A stretch of 54,391 bases of DNA, from contig JAICYD010000035.1 in NCBI GenBank assembly GCA_025934375.1, positions 1 to 54,391 of the forward strand. Reading direction: 5' to 3'. Shown piece after piece: positions 19,166 through 27,807 of the stretch (its first letter is position 1; the number at the start of each line of letters is the position of its first letter). The position numbers and the translations under genes are program-made. The DNA comes from Streptosporangiaceae bacterium. Lineage in GTDB: Bacteria > Actinomycetota > Actinomycetes > Streptosporangiales > Streptosporangiaceae. The notes beneath the pieces were generated by a model. The model saw nothing but the letters and a program-made list of their open reading frames with translations. It searched no databases and had not been told where the DNA came from.

Positions 19166-21367
19166 CGGGCTCGCCGACGCCGACTTGGACGCACTCGCGG
19201 AGGGCGAGGTGCTGGCGGCCGCGCCGTCACCGTTGATCATCCGCTGGCTGAGCACGATGTTCGCCGTCCCGGCGACCAGGGCGTTCTCGAAGCCCTCGAG
19301 CTGGTTCGTCAGCGCCGGCGTGGACGGCGACTGCTGGTTCACGAACTCGGCCCAGGTGAGGATGAGGTAGTGGCCCTTATACTGAGCCTCGACGACACCC
19401 GTTCCGTTGCCGAGCTTGGCGGTCGGGCCCTTCGTGCCCGCGAGCGGCATGATGAAGTCCGCCTTGCCGACGATCTTGCCGGCGTAGTGAGCCTGGTTGG
19501 TGCTGCTTAGGTTGATCACGCCGATCGTGCCCATGATCGTGCCGTCGCCGGACAAGTACGTGGCCCGCAGCACCTGATTGCACTGGCCGGTCTTCAGCTG
19601 CTTGATGATGTTGGCGCCGATGACCGCCTTCGAGCAGTCCTTGTCCTCGGCGGTGCCGGACCGCACGAACTGGGCCTTGGCGGTCTCGCTGAAGAACGAG
19701 GCCGGGTACAGCTCATCAAGCGTGAGGGGCGCCGGGTCAAACTGGCGGCTCTCGATGTGGCAGAACGGGCCGCCGAATTGCTGCGCGCACTGCGCGGTGG
19801 CCGCCGACGACGACGCCGACGCGGTAGGCAGCGGCTTGCCGAGGTCCGCGGTGTTGCCGGCCGCCTTCGGCTTCGTCAGGAACTTGTACCCGCCGAAGCC
19901 GGCCGCGCCGACGAGGATCAGCGCCACCGCCGCTACCAATATCTTGGTGCCGCCCACCTTGCCGCCGCCCCGCTTGGGGCTGGCACCCCTGGGCGGCTTG
20001 CGCGGCCCGGTCCCTCCGGGGTTCCGTCCGCCCGGGCCGCCCATCGGGTCGCCCTGGTAGTCGTCCTGGTAGACGCCACCGTCAAAATCGTCGCCCTGCA
20101 GGGCTTGCCCGTACCCGCGCGGGGAGTCGTAGTTAACGACTGGCTGGTCCAGGCGGGTCGCGTACTCCACCTGCCCGGCGGGCGCGTAGTTGTCGTAATC
20201 GTCATAGCCGCGGCGGGTGCCGTAGCCGTCGTCTAGCCCGTCATAGCCGGGGTAGCTGACGTACTCGCTCTCGTCGTAGCGCTCCTGCTGCCCGGTGCGG
20301 GCTACCCCTGACTCCGGGCGGGCCGCCTCGGGCGGGTAACCGCGAATCGGGTCCCGGATCGCGATCTGGGTAGAGGTGTCGGCGAAGCCGGCCCCGTGCG
20401 TGGCGTGGCCGTTGGCATACCAGTCATTTCCGTCGCTGTAGGCGTCAGGAAGGTTGTCGGCCGGGCCGCTGGTGATGGCCGGGTAGCCACCGCTGCGTCC
20501 CCCCTGAGTGGGGTAGCCGCCGCTGGGACCGCCGAGGGGGGGGTAGCCGCCGCTGCGGTTCGCGGGCGAATCGTACGCCGTGGGAGCGGGGTAGCTGCCC
20601 GAGGCGCGGTCGTTCACGGCCGGGTAGCCGCCACTGCTCCGGTTAGCGCCGCGCCCACCCGTGCTGTACCCGCCCGTGCTGTACCCGCCGGTGTTGTAGC
20701 CAGCACTGCCGTGGCCGGCCCCGTTGTAATCAGCGTTAGCGCGCCCATCGCCGCGGGGGCTGTCATACCCGCCCGTGTCACGGTCGCTGACGGCCGGGTA
20801 GCCGCCCGATCCGTGCCGGCCGGTGCTGTAGCCGCCCGTGCTGTAGCCGTCCGAGTTGCCGGCGTCATAGCCAGAGATGTTGTAGTCGGCACTGTTGTAG
20901 TCGGCACTGTTGTAGTCGGCACTGTTGTAATCGGCACTGTTGTCATCGGCACTGCCGTAGCCACCGCTGCCGTAATCAGCAGTGCGGTAGCCAGCGGTGT
21001 TGTAGCCGGCGCCGTTGCTGTCAGCGCCGCTGTAGCCGGCCCCGTTGTAGTCAGCACTGTTGTAGTCGTCAGCACTGTTGTAGTCAGTGCCGTTGTAGCC
21101 GTTGGCTCCGTAGTCGCGGCCCGGCTCATGGCCGTCGTAGCCGGCGTAGTTGTTGTCGGCCGCGTAACCGGGACCGTCGGCGTGGCGGTTACCGTCGTAG
21201 CCCGCGTGCTCGGTAGAGTTCTCGTCGTAGCCGCGGGTTTCGTGCCCGCGTGAAGCACTGCTCCACGACTCATCTGATACTGGCCACTGGCCCGACGACG
21301 ACTGCCGAGGCGACTGGGTCCCCCAGGCCGCTCGATCGCGGGCGCTGTCCTCACCCCGGTATCCCAT
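19154..21367 (-). CDS. Tyr/Gly/Asn-rich low-complexity membrane protein, function unknown
   Basis: A 737-residue protein. Residues 1 to about 470 are low complexity, with repeated SGGYP units, GYN/GYD units and four near-exact DYNSA repeats near 140-165; Tyr recurs every 5-8 residues. A Lys/Arg/Gly patch is followed by one membrane span near 474-496 ([17 protein letters not shown]). The last 240 residues are a compact domain outside the membrane with Cys in [18 protein letters not shown] and GQCNQ, then an Ala/Ser tail. ATG 21367 is chosen because upstream residues lack the composition. The topology is N-in, C-out. I do not recognise the outer domain. Codon use matches the neighbours. Confidence 0.8.
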   Translation of the reverse strand: MGYRGEDSARDRAAWGTQSPRQSSSGQWPVSDESWSSASRGHETRGYDENSTEHAGYDGNRHADGPGYAADNNYAGYDGHEPGRDYGANGYNGTDYNSADDYNSADYNGAGYSGADSNGAGYNTAGYRTADYGSGGYGSADDNSADYNSADYNSADYNSADYNISGYDAGNSDGYSTGGYSTGRHGSGGYPAVSDRDTGGYDSPRGDGRANADYNGAGHGSAGYNTGGYSTGGYSTGGRGANRSSGGYPAVNDRASGSYPAPTAYDSPANRSGGYPPLGGPSGGYPTQGGRSGGYPAITSGPADNLPDAYSDGNDWYANGHATHGAGFADTSTQIAIRDPIRGYPPEAARPESGVARTGQQERYDESEYVSYPGYDGLDDGYGTRRGYDDYDNYAPAGQVEYATRLDQPVVNYDSPRGYGQALQGDDFDGGVYQDDYQGDPMGGPGGRNPGGTGPRKPPRGASPKRGGGKVGGTKILVAAVALILVGAAGFGGYKFLTKPKAAGNTADLGKPLPTASASSSAATAQCAQQFGGPFCHIESRQFDPAPLTLDELYPASFFSETAKAQFVRSGTAEDKDCSKAVIGANIIKQLKTGQCNQVLRATYLSGDGTIMGTIGVINLSSTNQAHYAGKIVGKADFIMPLAGTKGPTAKLGNGTGVVEAQYKGHYLILTWAEFVNQQSPSTPALTNQLEGFENALVAGTANIVLSQRMINGDGAAASTSPSASASKSASASPSAS

Positions 21368-21386
21368 GCCATCGAGCGTAGCGCCG

Positions 21387-21415
21387 ATAACAGCCGCGCA
21401 TCGGTAGTCGGGCAA
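21387..21415 (-). promoter_or_regulatory. Possible promoter of the 737-residue membrane protein
   Basis: On the minus strand, TTGCCC (21415-21410) and TGTTAT (21392-21387) are separated by 17 bases. Transcription would start about 13 bases before the ATG with no clear Shine-Dalgarno sequence. Both hexamers match the consensus at 4 of 6. Confidence 0.35.
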
Positions 21416-21536
21416 CTTTACGGGTTTCGTAACGGAAATGTCCCATTCTGTCGCGTCCCGGACCTCGTTGCGGGTGCGGTAGTATGAGTCAGTTCTATCC
21501 GTTCCGCCCGGCGGCAGCACTGGGTGTCACGCCATT

Positions 21537-21566
21537 TTGGCAGTCCGCTCCGATTCAGAGTATGCT
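21537..21566 (+). promoter_or_regulatory. Putative promoter of rplM-rpsI
   Basis: TTGGCA (21537-21542), an 18-base spacer and TATGCT (21561-21566). Transcription would begin near 21573, giving a leader of about 240 bases with several inverted repeats before the rplM GTG. Confidence 0.55.
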
Positions 21567-21811
21567 TCGTGGGCGTCATCCGTGATGTGCCGTGCCTGTG
21601 CTGAGGTTGTCTCCGAGTAGCCTGCCTCTGAGTAGCATTGCGTCGGCAGCAAACGTCGCGGAGGCGGGTGGAGCGACGCGACTTCGCCTTCGGGGCCACA
21701 TCTGCAGGCAGGACACCTGCTACGCGGCCCGGTTGGCGCGGTTTGGATAGCAGTGCTCCTCAAAAAGCGGTGCTCCTCCGATCACGGACCACATGTGAAG
21801 GCTTAACGACT

Positions 21812-22255
21812 GTGCGCACTTTCAGCCCGAAAGACAGTGATATCACGCGTCAGTGGCATGTCATCGACGCTACCGACGTCGTGCTCGGCCGCCTGGCCAG
21901 CCATGTGGCGGTGCTCCTGCGCGGCAAGCACAAGCCGATCTTCGCCCCGCACGTTGACACTGGCGACTTCGTGATCGTTGTCAACGCGGACAAGATCTCT
22001 CTCAGCGGCGCCAAGCTCGAGCAGAAGAAGGCTTACCGTCACTCCGGTTACCCGGGTGGCCTCCGCGCGGTGAACTATGGCGACCTGATGGCCAAGCACC
22101 CCGAGCGGGTGGTGGAGAAGGCCGTCAAGGGCATGCTGCCGAAGAACACGCTCGGCCGTAAGACGCTGAGCAAGCTCAAGGTCTACGCGGGCCCGGATCA
22201 CCCGCACCAGGCCCAGCAGCCGCAGCCGTACGAGATCCGGCAGATTTCGCAGTAG
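21812..22255 (+). CDS. rplM: 50S ribosomal protein L13 (uL13)
   Basis: A 147-residue early-assembly protein. It starts [20 protein letters not shown] and contains [37 protein letters not shown] and [23 protein letters not shown] 21812 gives the standard actinobacterial length; the frame upstream to 21638 is leader. GTGAAGG lies upstream. rpsI follows after 28 bases. Confidence 0.96.
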   Translation: MRTFSPKDSDITRQWHVIDATDVVLGRLASHVAVLLRGKHKPIFAPHVDTGDFVIVVNADKISLSGAKLEQKKAYRHSGYPGGLRAVNYGDLMAKHPERVVEKAVKGMLPKNTLGRKTLSKLKVYAGPDHPHQAQQPQPYEIRQISQ

Positions 22256-22283
22256 CGCCCCAGGAAGCGTGAGGAAGAGCAAC

Positions 22284-22841
22284 GTGGCCGAGCCCACTGG
22301 CATCGAGACACCGTCTGCGGACGACGCGGACTACTTCGCCGAGCAGCAGCCGGAGGCCGGAGGAGCAGACTTCGAGGAAGAAGCTCCGTCCGAGTACACC
22401 ACCGAGTCCGCTGACGCGGCCCCGGCCGGACGGGCCGCACGCCGACCCGTTGTCACCGGCCACGCGTCCGGCACCGGTCGGCGCAAGGAAGCCATCGCGC
22501 GCGTGCGCATCGTCCCGGGCACCGGCCAGTGGACGATCAACGGCCGCACCCTGGAGGTGTACCTCCCCAACAAGGTGCACCAGCAGATCGTGAACGAGCC
22601 GTTCGTGACGCTGGGCGCCGAGGGCAAGTTTGACGTGATCGCCCGTATCATCGGCGGCGGCACCACCGGCCAGGCCGGAGCGCTGCGGCTGGGCGTGGCC
22701 CGGGCCCTCACGCTGGTTGACCCGGAGAACCGTCCTTCCCTCAAGAAGGCTGGCTTCCTCACCCGCGACGCGCGGGTGAAGGAGCGCAAGAAGTACGGGC
22801 TGAAGAAGGCCCGTAAGGCGCCTCAGTACTCCAAGCGCTAG
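22284..22841 (+). CDS. rpsI: 30S ribosomal protein S9 (uS9) with acidic N-terminus
   Basis: A 185-residue protein whose C-terminal arm touches P-site tRNA. The core starts near residue 60: [19 protein letters not shown], then [18 protein letters not shown] and the end [17 protein letters not shown]. The first 60 residues are acidic and Ala/Pro-rich, normal in actinobacteria. GTG 22284 is favoured because GAGGAA is seven bases upstream; GTG 22269 is an alternative. Confidence 0.95.
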   Translation: MAEPTGIETPSADDADYFAEQQPEAGGADFEEEAPSEYTTESADAAPAGRAARRPVVTGHASGTGRRKEAIARVRIVPGTGQWTINGRTLEVYLPNKVHQQIVNEPFVTLGAEGKFDVIARIIGGGTTGQAGALRLGVARALTLVDPENRPSLKKAGFLTRDARVKERKKYGLKKARKAPQYSKR

Positions 22842-22871
22842 CGCGCGACCAGGACCTGGCGGCGACCCACT

Positions 22872-24311
22872 ATGGGCCGGCTCTTTGGTACCGATGGTGT
22901 TCGTGGTGTCGCTGGCCTGGACCTGACGGCCAGGCTGGCGATGGACCTCGCCGTGGCGGCGGTCCCGGTGCTCACTCGCGATCACGCGGCCCATCGGGGG
23001 GTACGGGGGGATACTCCGTTCGTTCCCATGGGAGGTAGCAGCCCCGGGCACCGCCCGGTCGCGGTTATCGGCCGGGACTCGCGAGCCTCCGGCGACTTCC
23101 TGGAAGCGGCGGTCGTCGCTGGCCTGGCTAGCTCGGGTGTCGACGTGCTCCGGCTCGGCGTCATCCCGACGCCCGGGGTCGCGTTCTTGACCGGGGCGCT
23201 TGGCGCCGAGTTCGGCGTGGTCTTGTCCGCCAGCCACAATCCGGCGCAAGACAACGGGATCAAGTTCTTCGGCCGGGGCGGGGTCAAGCTCGCCGATGAG
23301 GTCGAGGACGAGATCGAGGCGCTGCTGCGCGCCCCCGGAGGCGATTCCGTTCCGCATGACGCCTTTGGCCGGGTCACCGACGCGTACTCCGAGCACGAGA
23401 CCTACGTCGAGCACCTGCTGTCCACCCTGGCGCCGTTGCCGGACGGCCGCGCGCCACTGGCGGGCCTGCGGATCGTCGCCGACTGCGCGCATGGTGCCGC
23501 CTACAGCATCGCGCCGCGCGCACTGCGCCGGGCCGGCGCCGAGGTCGTCGCGATCGGCGCGGCCCCTGATGGCCTGAACATCAACGCCGGCGTCGGCTCC
23601 ACTCACCTGGACGTACTTCAAGCGGCGGTGGCCGAGCACGGCGCCGACGCCGGGCTCGCCTTCGACGGCGACGCCGATCGTTGCCTGGCCGTCGATTCCG
23701 ACGGCGAGCCGCTCGACGGCGACCAGATCCTCACGGTGCTCGCGACCGACCTGAAGGCCCGCGAGCAGCTCACCGGAGACGCCGTCGTCGTGACCGTCAT
23801 GTCCAACCTGGGCTTTCACGACGCGATGCGCACGGCCGGCATCACCGTGATCCAGACCCCGGTCGGTGACAAGCACGTGTACGCGGCGATGCGCGACGGC
23901 GGCTACGTGCTCGGTGGTGAGCAGTCGGGACACATCATCCAGATGGGGCACGCGACCACCGGGGACGGCGTGCTCACTGGATTGCACCTGCTCGCCGCGC
24001 TCAACCAGGCCGGCACGCCCCTTTCGGCGGCCGCGAAGATGATGACGCGCTACCCGCAGGTTCTCATCAACGTGCGCGGTGACAAGGCCCGTGCCATGGC
24101 CGACCCGAGCGTGCACGCTGCCGTTGAGGCGGCCAGCGTGACACTCGGCGATGCCGGGCGGGTCCTGCTTCGCCCGAGCGGGACCGAGCCAGCCATCCGC
24201 GTCATGGTCGAGGCCGCCGCAGCCGACGTGGCCGAGCGCGTTGCGAGCGATCTCGCGGCCGTGGTGCGCCAGGCGATGACCGGAGCGAGCGCCCCGCCAG
24301 GCAACGCCTAA
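22872..24311 (+). CDS. glmM: Phosphoglucosamine mutase
   Basis: A 479-residue enzyme that converts glucosamine-6-P to glucosamine-1-P for UDP-GlcNAc and peptidoglycan. The phosphoserine loop [17 protein letters not shown], the Mg-binding AFDGDADR and the phosphate-binding [14 protein letters not shown] are intact. Residues about 43-58 are an insertion in frame ([15 protein letters not shown]) encoded by a palindromic DNA segment at 23001-23046; the family normally runs directly from the first helix to the [14 protein letters not shown] strand. ATG start. The last bases overlap the acpS remnant (TAATG). Confidence 0.95.
   Translation: MGRLFGTDGVRGVAGLDLTARLAMDLAVAAVPVLTRDHAAHRGVRGDTPFVPMGGSSPGHRPVAVIGRDSRASGDFLEAAVVAGLASSGVDVLRLGVIPTPGVAFLTGALGAEFGVVLSASHNPAQDNGIKFFGRGGVKLADEVEDEIEALLRAPGGDSVPHDAFGRVTDAYSEHETYVEHLLSTLAPLPDGRAPLAGLRIVADCAHGAAYSIAPRALRRAGAEVVAIGAAPDGLNINAGVGSTHLDVLQAAVAEHGADAGLAFDGDADRCLAVDSDGEPLDGDQILTVLATDLKAREQLTGDAVVVTVMSNLGFHDAMRTAGITVIQTPVGDKHVYAAMRDGGYVLGGEQSGHIIQMGHATTGDGVLTGLHLLAALNQAGTPLSAAAKMMTRYPQVLINVRGDKARAMADPSVHAAVEAASVTLGDAGRVLLRPSGTEPAIRVMVEAAAADVAERVASDLAAVVRQAMTGASAPPGNA
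23011..23040. repeat. Palindromic insertion inside glmM
   Basis: ATACTCCGTTCGTTCCCATG then GGAGGTAGCA. The arms TACTCC and GGAGGTA pair with one bulge, and G-runs flank them. The sequence resembles the palindrome in rimI (30872-30895): both follow TACTCCnTTCGTnC...GGAGnTAG and both encode a Gly-Gly-Ser-Ser segment. Confidence 0.55.
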
Positions 24312-24511
24312 TGATCGTCGGCGTCGGCGTCGGCATCGACGTCGCCGAGATCGAGCGTTTCTCCCAGGCACTGCGCCGGACCCCGGTCCTCGCGGAACAG
24401 CTCTTCACCGAACGCGAGCGTGGCCTATCCCTCAGCCACGACGGCGGCATCGCCACCGCGATAGTGATCGCCGCAAGCGAGGCATCCCCCTGCGGCCTAG
24501 GCTGGTTCTAG
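24311..24511 (+). pseudogene. acpS: Holo-ACP synthase remnant with internal deletion
   Basis: AcpS transfers phosphopantetheine to acyl carrier protein and is normally about 120-130 residues. This frame has 66 codons. Residues 1-38 match the AcpS N-terminus (GVGIDVAEIERFSQAL, then LAEQLFTERERG, with the Mg-binding Asp). It then jumps to the AcpS C-terminal strand LSLSHDGGIATAIVIA. The centre, with the catalytic KEA helix (W/F-AAKEA), is missing, as are some 65 residues. The junction is near 24420-24428. The last 13 residues are unrelated to the family. Position between glmM and nnr is the conserved acpS site. Catalytically inactive if the sequence is correct. Confidence 0.75.
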
Positions 24512-24582
24512 TCCGGCTGGACAGCCTCCAAGCCCGTCGGCGAGCCGAGGAGGGCCCAGCGGTTTCGTGAGTCCCTCCCGGC

Positions 24583-24608
24583 GCAGCCTGATGTGCGGGG
24601 GAGGCTGC
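24583..24608 (+). terminator. Hairpin after the acpS remnant
   Basis: GCAGCCT (24583-24589) pairs with AGGCTGC (24602-24608) over a 12-base loop. It lies in the 158-base gap between the acpS remnant and nnr. Confidence 0.4.
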
Positions 24609-24622
24609 ACAGGTAAGGGGGG

Positions 24623-24648
24623 CTGGGGGATTGACGCCTATCCCCCAG
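24623..24648. repeat. G/C-run fold-back repeat upstream of nnr
   Basis: CTGGGGGAT (24623-24631) pairs perfectly with ATCCCCCAG (24640-24648). The adjoining AAGGGGGGCTGGG (24616-24628) is also found in the ackA element (46018-46030), which links this copy to the dispersed family. It ends seven bases before the nnr ribosome binding site. Confidence 0.6.
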
Positions 24649-24669
24649 AAGAACAGGGAGAATAAACCC

Positions 24670-26616
24670 GTGCGAGACGCCTACGGTGTTGCGAAGATTC
24701 GGGCGGCGGAGGCTGCCCTGATGGCTGAGGTGCCCGACGGCACGCTCATGCAGCGGGCCGCGACGGGCCTGGCATCGATATGCGCGGGGGTGCTGCGCAC
24801 CGCCCAGGGCGGCGGCCGGATCTACGGGGCGCGGGTCGTCGTGCTCGCGGGAACCGGCGACAACGGGGGGGACGCGCTGTACGCGGGCGCACTACTAGCC
24901 CGGCGCGGAGCCTCGGTCACCGCCGTCCTGGCCGGATCCCGCGCTCATGAGGGCGGCCGGGACGCGCTGCGCGCGGCGGGCGGCCGCGTCATCGCCATCG
25001 TTCCGTGGGCGGTCGGGGCGTCCGCCCGTGCGGCCAGCGCCGCGGCCCTCGTGCCGCCGCCCACGTCCCTTCAGCCGGCGCTCGTGCCGCCCCCGCCGCC
25101 GCCCACGGCCCCGTCCCCGGTCACCCCACCTCCGATAACACAGCCTCCGATAACACAGCCCCCGCCGCCCACCGCCGGCACGCGCGTGGACCTGCCGCGC
25201 GTTCCCCGCCCGCCCGCCGCGCCCGCCGCGGCTCCAGGGGCCCCGGAGACCCGGGTGGACACACCGCGCGTGCACTTCGAGCCGAAGGGAACCGCCGCGA
25301 TCCGCCAGGCGGAAGGCGACGATGTCACGCGGCCCGATATCGGCCGCATGGCCCGCTTCGCTCCCGGCCACGACGTGCGGCACGCCATCGGCCACGCGGA
25401 CCTCATCATCGACGGCCTGCTCGGCATCGGCGGCCAGGGCGGCCTGCGCGAGCCGTACGCGACCCTCGCCCACTACGCGGCCACCTCCACCGGCGTGACC
25501 GTCGCGGTTGACCTGCCCAGTGGCATCGACGCTGACACCGGCGCCGTGGAAGGCCCCGCGGTCCGGGCGGACGTGACGGTGACGTTCGGGGCCTGCAAGC
25601 CCGGCGTGCTGATCGACCCGGGCGCCCGGCACGCCGGGGTGGTCGAGGTCGTCGACATCGGGCTTGGCCCCCACCTGGACTTGCCGGATGCCAGTGCCCC
25701 GCAAGCCGGCGACATCTGCGCGCTCATCCCCAAGCCCGGCCCGGAGTCTGACAAGTACCGCCGGGGAGTCGTGGGGCTGCTGGCGGGCAGCGACCGCTAC
25801 ACCGGCGCCGCGATGCTGGCCACGGGTGGCGCGGTGCGCGGCGGAGCCGGGATGGTCCGGCTGGTCACCGCCCAGCGCGCGGCGGACGCGGTGCGCCTGG
25901 AGTGGCCTGAGGTGATCATCACGCCGACCAGTCCCGCCGCCCCCGGGCCGGCGCGGTCGTCAGGCACGGGGACCGGGCCGGGATCCACCACCGCGGTCCC
26001 GATGGAGTTCCCCGCCTCTGTGGGCCGAGTGCAGGCGTGGGTCGCCGGGCCGGGGATGGGAACCTCAGACGAGGCGGCCGGACGGCTGGCGGGCATCCTG
26101 CGGACCGGCCTGCCCGTCCTGGTCGACGCGGACGGGCTCACCCTGCTGTCGCTCAGCCCCGGGTTGCTGCCGCGCTCCGCGCCGACGCTTTTGACTCCGC
26201 ACGCGGGCGAGCTCGGCCGGCTGCTCGGGGCCGACCCTGGCGAGGTAGCGCGCCGGCGGGTGGAGCATGCCCGCGCGGCGGCCAGGAAGTTCGGCGCTTG
26301 CGTGCTCCTCAAGGGGTCCACCACCGTGGTCGCCCAGCCTGGAGAGCGCGACCCGGTCCTCGTCAACATCACCGGAACCCCCTGGCTGGCCACCGCCGGG
26401 ACCGGCGATGTCCTGTCCGGGCTGGCCGGCGCACTCCTCGCCCAGGGCCTGCTGCCCCCGCAGGCCGCGATCACCGCCGCTTACCTGCACGGCCTGGCCG
26501 CTCGCCTGGCCGCCGCCGGAGCCGGCCTGCCGGGCGAGGAGGACCTGGTCGGCGAGGCCCCGCTCGGTGCCTCCGACGTCGTCCACGCGATCCCGCTGGC
26601 CTTCCGCAGCCTGTAG
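24670..26616 (+). CDS. nnr: Bifunctional NAD(P)H-hydrate epimerase / ADP-dependent dehydratase
   Basis: A 648-residue enzyme that repairs damaged NAD(P)H hydrates. N-terminal epimerase domain: AYGVAKIRAAEAALMAEV, AGTGDNGGDALYAGALLARR, then ADLIIDGLLGIGGQGGL and VAVDLPSGIDADTGAV. C-terminal kinase-like dehydratase: VGLLAGSDRYTGAAMLATGG, AGPGMGT, LLTPHAGELGRLLG and TAGTGDVLSGLAGALLAQGL. Residues about 113-220 are an extra Pro/Ala/Thr-rich block (PPPPPTAPSPVTPPPITQPP) within the epimerase domain, making it about 150 residues longer than usual. GTG 24670 is chosen because AGGGAG (24655-24660) is nine bases away; TTG 24631 is in the repeat. Confidence 0.92.
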   Translation: MRDAYGVAKIRAAEAALMAEVPDGTLMQRAATGLASICAGVLRTAQGGGRIYGARVVVLAGTGDNGGDALYAGALLARRGASVTAVLAGSRAHEGGRDALRAAGGRVIAIVPWAVGASARAASAAALVPPPTSLQPALVPPPPPPTAPSPVTPPPITQPPITQPPPPTAGTRVDLPRVPRPPAAPAAAPGAPETRVDTPRVHFEPKGTAAIRQAEGDDVTRPDIGRMARFAPGHDVRHAIGHADLIIDGLLGIGGQGGLREPYATLAHYAATSTGVTVAVDLPSGIDADTGAVEGPAVRADVTVTFGACKPGVLIDPGARHAGVVEVVDIGLGPHLDLPDASAPQAGDICALIPKPGPESDKYRRGVVGLLAGSDRYTGAAMLATGGAVRGGAGMVRLVTAQRAADAVRLEWPEVIITPTSPAAPGPARSSGTGTGPGSTTAVPMEFPASVGRVQAWVAGPGMGTSDEAAGRLAGILRTGLPVLVDADGLTLLSLSPGLLPRSAPTLLTPHAGELGRLLGADPGEVARRRVEHARAAARKFGACVLLKGSTTVVAQPGERDPVLVNITGTPWLATAGTGDVLSGLAGALLAQGLLPPQAAITAAYLHGLAARLAAAGAGLPGEEDLVGEAPLGASDVVHAIPLAFRSL

Positions 26617-26640
26617 CGGTAATCGCCATAACGTTCCCCG

Positions 26641-26669
26641 GCGCCTGCGGATGCGGAATGCCCAGGCGC
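26641..26669 (+). terminator. Hairpin after nnr
   Basis: GCGCCTG (26641-26647) pairs with CAGGCGC (26663-26669) over a 15-base loop, 24 bases after the nnr stop. The alr -10 hexamer follows 11 bases later. Confidence 0.5.
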
Positions 26670-26679
26670 GCGATCCCAG

Positions 26680-26685
26680 TAAAGT
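26680..26685 (+). promoter_or_regulatory. -10 hexamer of a likely leaderless alr promoter
   Basis: TAAAGT lies six bases before the alr ATG, and no Shine-Dalgarno sequence is present. This spacing puts the transcription start on or next to the ATG. No convincing -35 was found. Confidence 0.45.
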
Positions 26686-26691
26686 CACATC

Positions 26692-27807
26692 ATGCACGCC
26701 GAAGCATTCGTCGACCTTGACGCGATCACCGGGAACGTCGCCGCCATCCGCGAGCGCGTGACGCCGGGCATGGTCATGGCCGTCGTCAAGGCCGGCGGAT
26801 ACGGGCACGGAGCGATCCCGGCGGCCCGCGCGGCGCTTCGCGGCGGGGCGTCCTGGCTGGGCGTGGTCCACGTCAAGGAGGCACTGGAACTGCGCGCGGC
26901 GGGAATCGGCGCGCCCCTGCTGTGCCTGATGGCAATCGGCGCCGATGACCACGCCGCGGCGATCACGGGCGGAATCGACCTCGCCGGCGGCACCACCGAC
27001 ATGGTGGCGCGGATCGCGGCGGCGGCGACGCGGGCCGGAACGCCGGCCCGGGTCCACCTCAAGGCCGACACCGGGCTGAGCCGGGGCGGGGCGACCGCCG
27101 CCGAGTGGCCCTCGGTCGTTGACGCGGCGCTGCACGCCCAAGACCGCGGCCAGGTCAAGGTCGCGGGCCTCTGGTCGCACTTCGCGGCATCCGATGAGCC
27201 GGGTAACCCGTCTGTCAGCGCTCAGCTCATCGCGTTCCAGGAGGCGGTCGAGCACGCCGAGAAGGCGGGCGTGACCCCTGAGGTCCGGCACATCGCCAAT
27301 ACCGCCGCCGCGATCACGGTGCCGCGGGCGCGCTATGACATGGTGCGCGTCGGCGGCGGGATCTACGGCCTGTCCACCCTCCCCGGAGGGGCGCCCGGCT
27401 GGCTGCGCCCGGCGATGACCCTGCGCGCCCGGCTCGCTCAGGTCAAGCGGGTCCCCGCGGGCACTGGGGTGTCCTACAACCACCGCTATGTCACCACCGC
27501 GGAGGCGACCCTCGGCCTGCTGCCGCTGGGCTACGCCGACGGGGTGCCGCGCGGCGCGCGGGGGCACGCGCTCGTCTTCGCGCGCGGCCGCCGGTGGCCG
27601 ATCGCGGGCACGGTGTGCATGGACCAGTTCGTCATCGACTTCGGCGACGAGCCAGTGGCGGCGGGGGAGGAAGTCGTGCTGTGGGGACCGGGGGACCACG
27701 GTGAGGCCACCGCGCAGGAATGGGCCGAGGCGCTCGGCACGATCTCCTACGACCTGGTCTGCGGACTCGGGGCTCGCGTTCCCCGGACGAACGGAGAAGC
27801 CCAGTGA
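26692..27807 (+). CDS. alr: Alanine racemase
   Basis: A 371-residue PLP enzyme that makes D-alanine for peptidoglycan. The PLP-lysine motif is VVKAGGYGHGA (usually VVKADGYGHG; the Asp is Gly here), with the second catalytic Tyr in GVSYNHRYVT and the typical LPLGYADGVPR and GTVCMDQFVIDFG following. ATG 26692 appears leaderless. The stop overlaps the GTG of tsaE by four bases. Confidence 0.95.
   Translation: MHAEAFVDLDAITGNVAAIRERVTPGMVMAVVKAGGYGHGAIPAARAALRGGASWLGVVHVKEALELRAAGIGAPLLCLMAIGADDHAAAITGGIDLAGGTTDMVARIAAAATRAGTPARVHLKADTGLSRGGATAAEWPSVVDAALHAQDRGQVKVAGLWSHFAASDEPGNPSVSAQLIAFQEAVEHAEKAGVTPEVRHIANTAAAITVPRARYDMVRVGGGIYGLSTLPGGAPGWLRPAMTLRARLAQVKRVPAGTGVSYNHRYVTTAEATLGLLPLGYADGVPRGARGHALVFARGRRWPIAGTVCMDQFVIDFGDEPVAAGEEVVLWGPGDHGEATAQEWAEALGTISYDLVCGLGARVPRTNGEAQ

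Larger units (their letters stand above)
21368..21811. other. 444-base divergent gap with the rplM leader
   Basis: No gene is seen. It contains the two divergent promoters described separately and a leader of about 240 bases before rplM. In the leader are GTCGCG/CGCGAC and GCAGG/CCTGC inverted repeats, a duplicated GAGTAGC motif around 21616 and 21633, and a duplicated GTGCTCCTC around 21751 and 21770. Confidence 0.5.

Noticed and set aside
20396..21253. Long plus-strand Val/Ala frame opposite the Tyr-rich membrane protein gene
   Set aside because: It arises from the antisense of repeated GGC/TAC codons, has no start signal and no family features; the minus strand has a span and an ordered domain.
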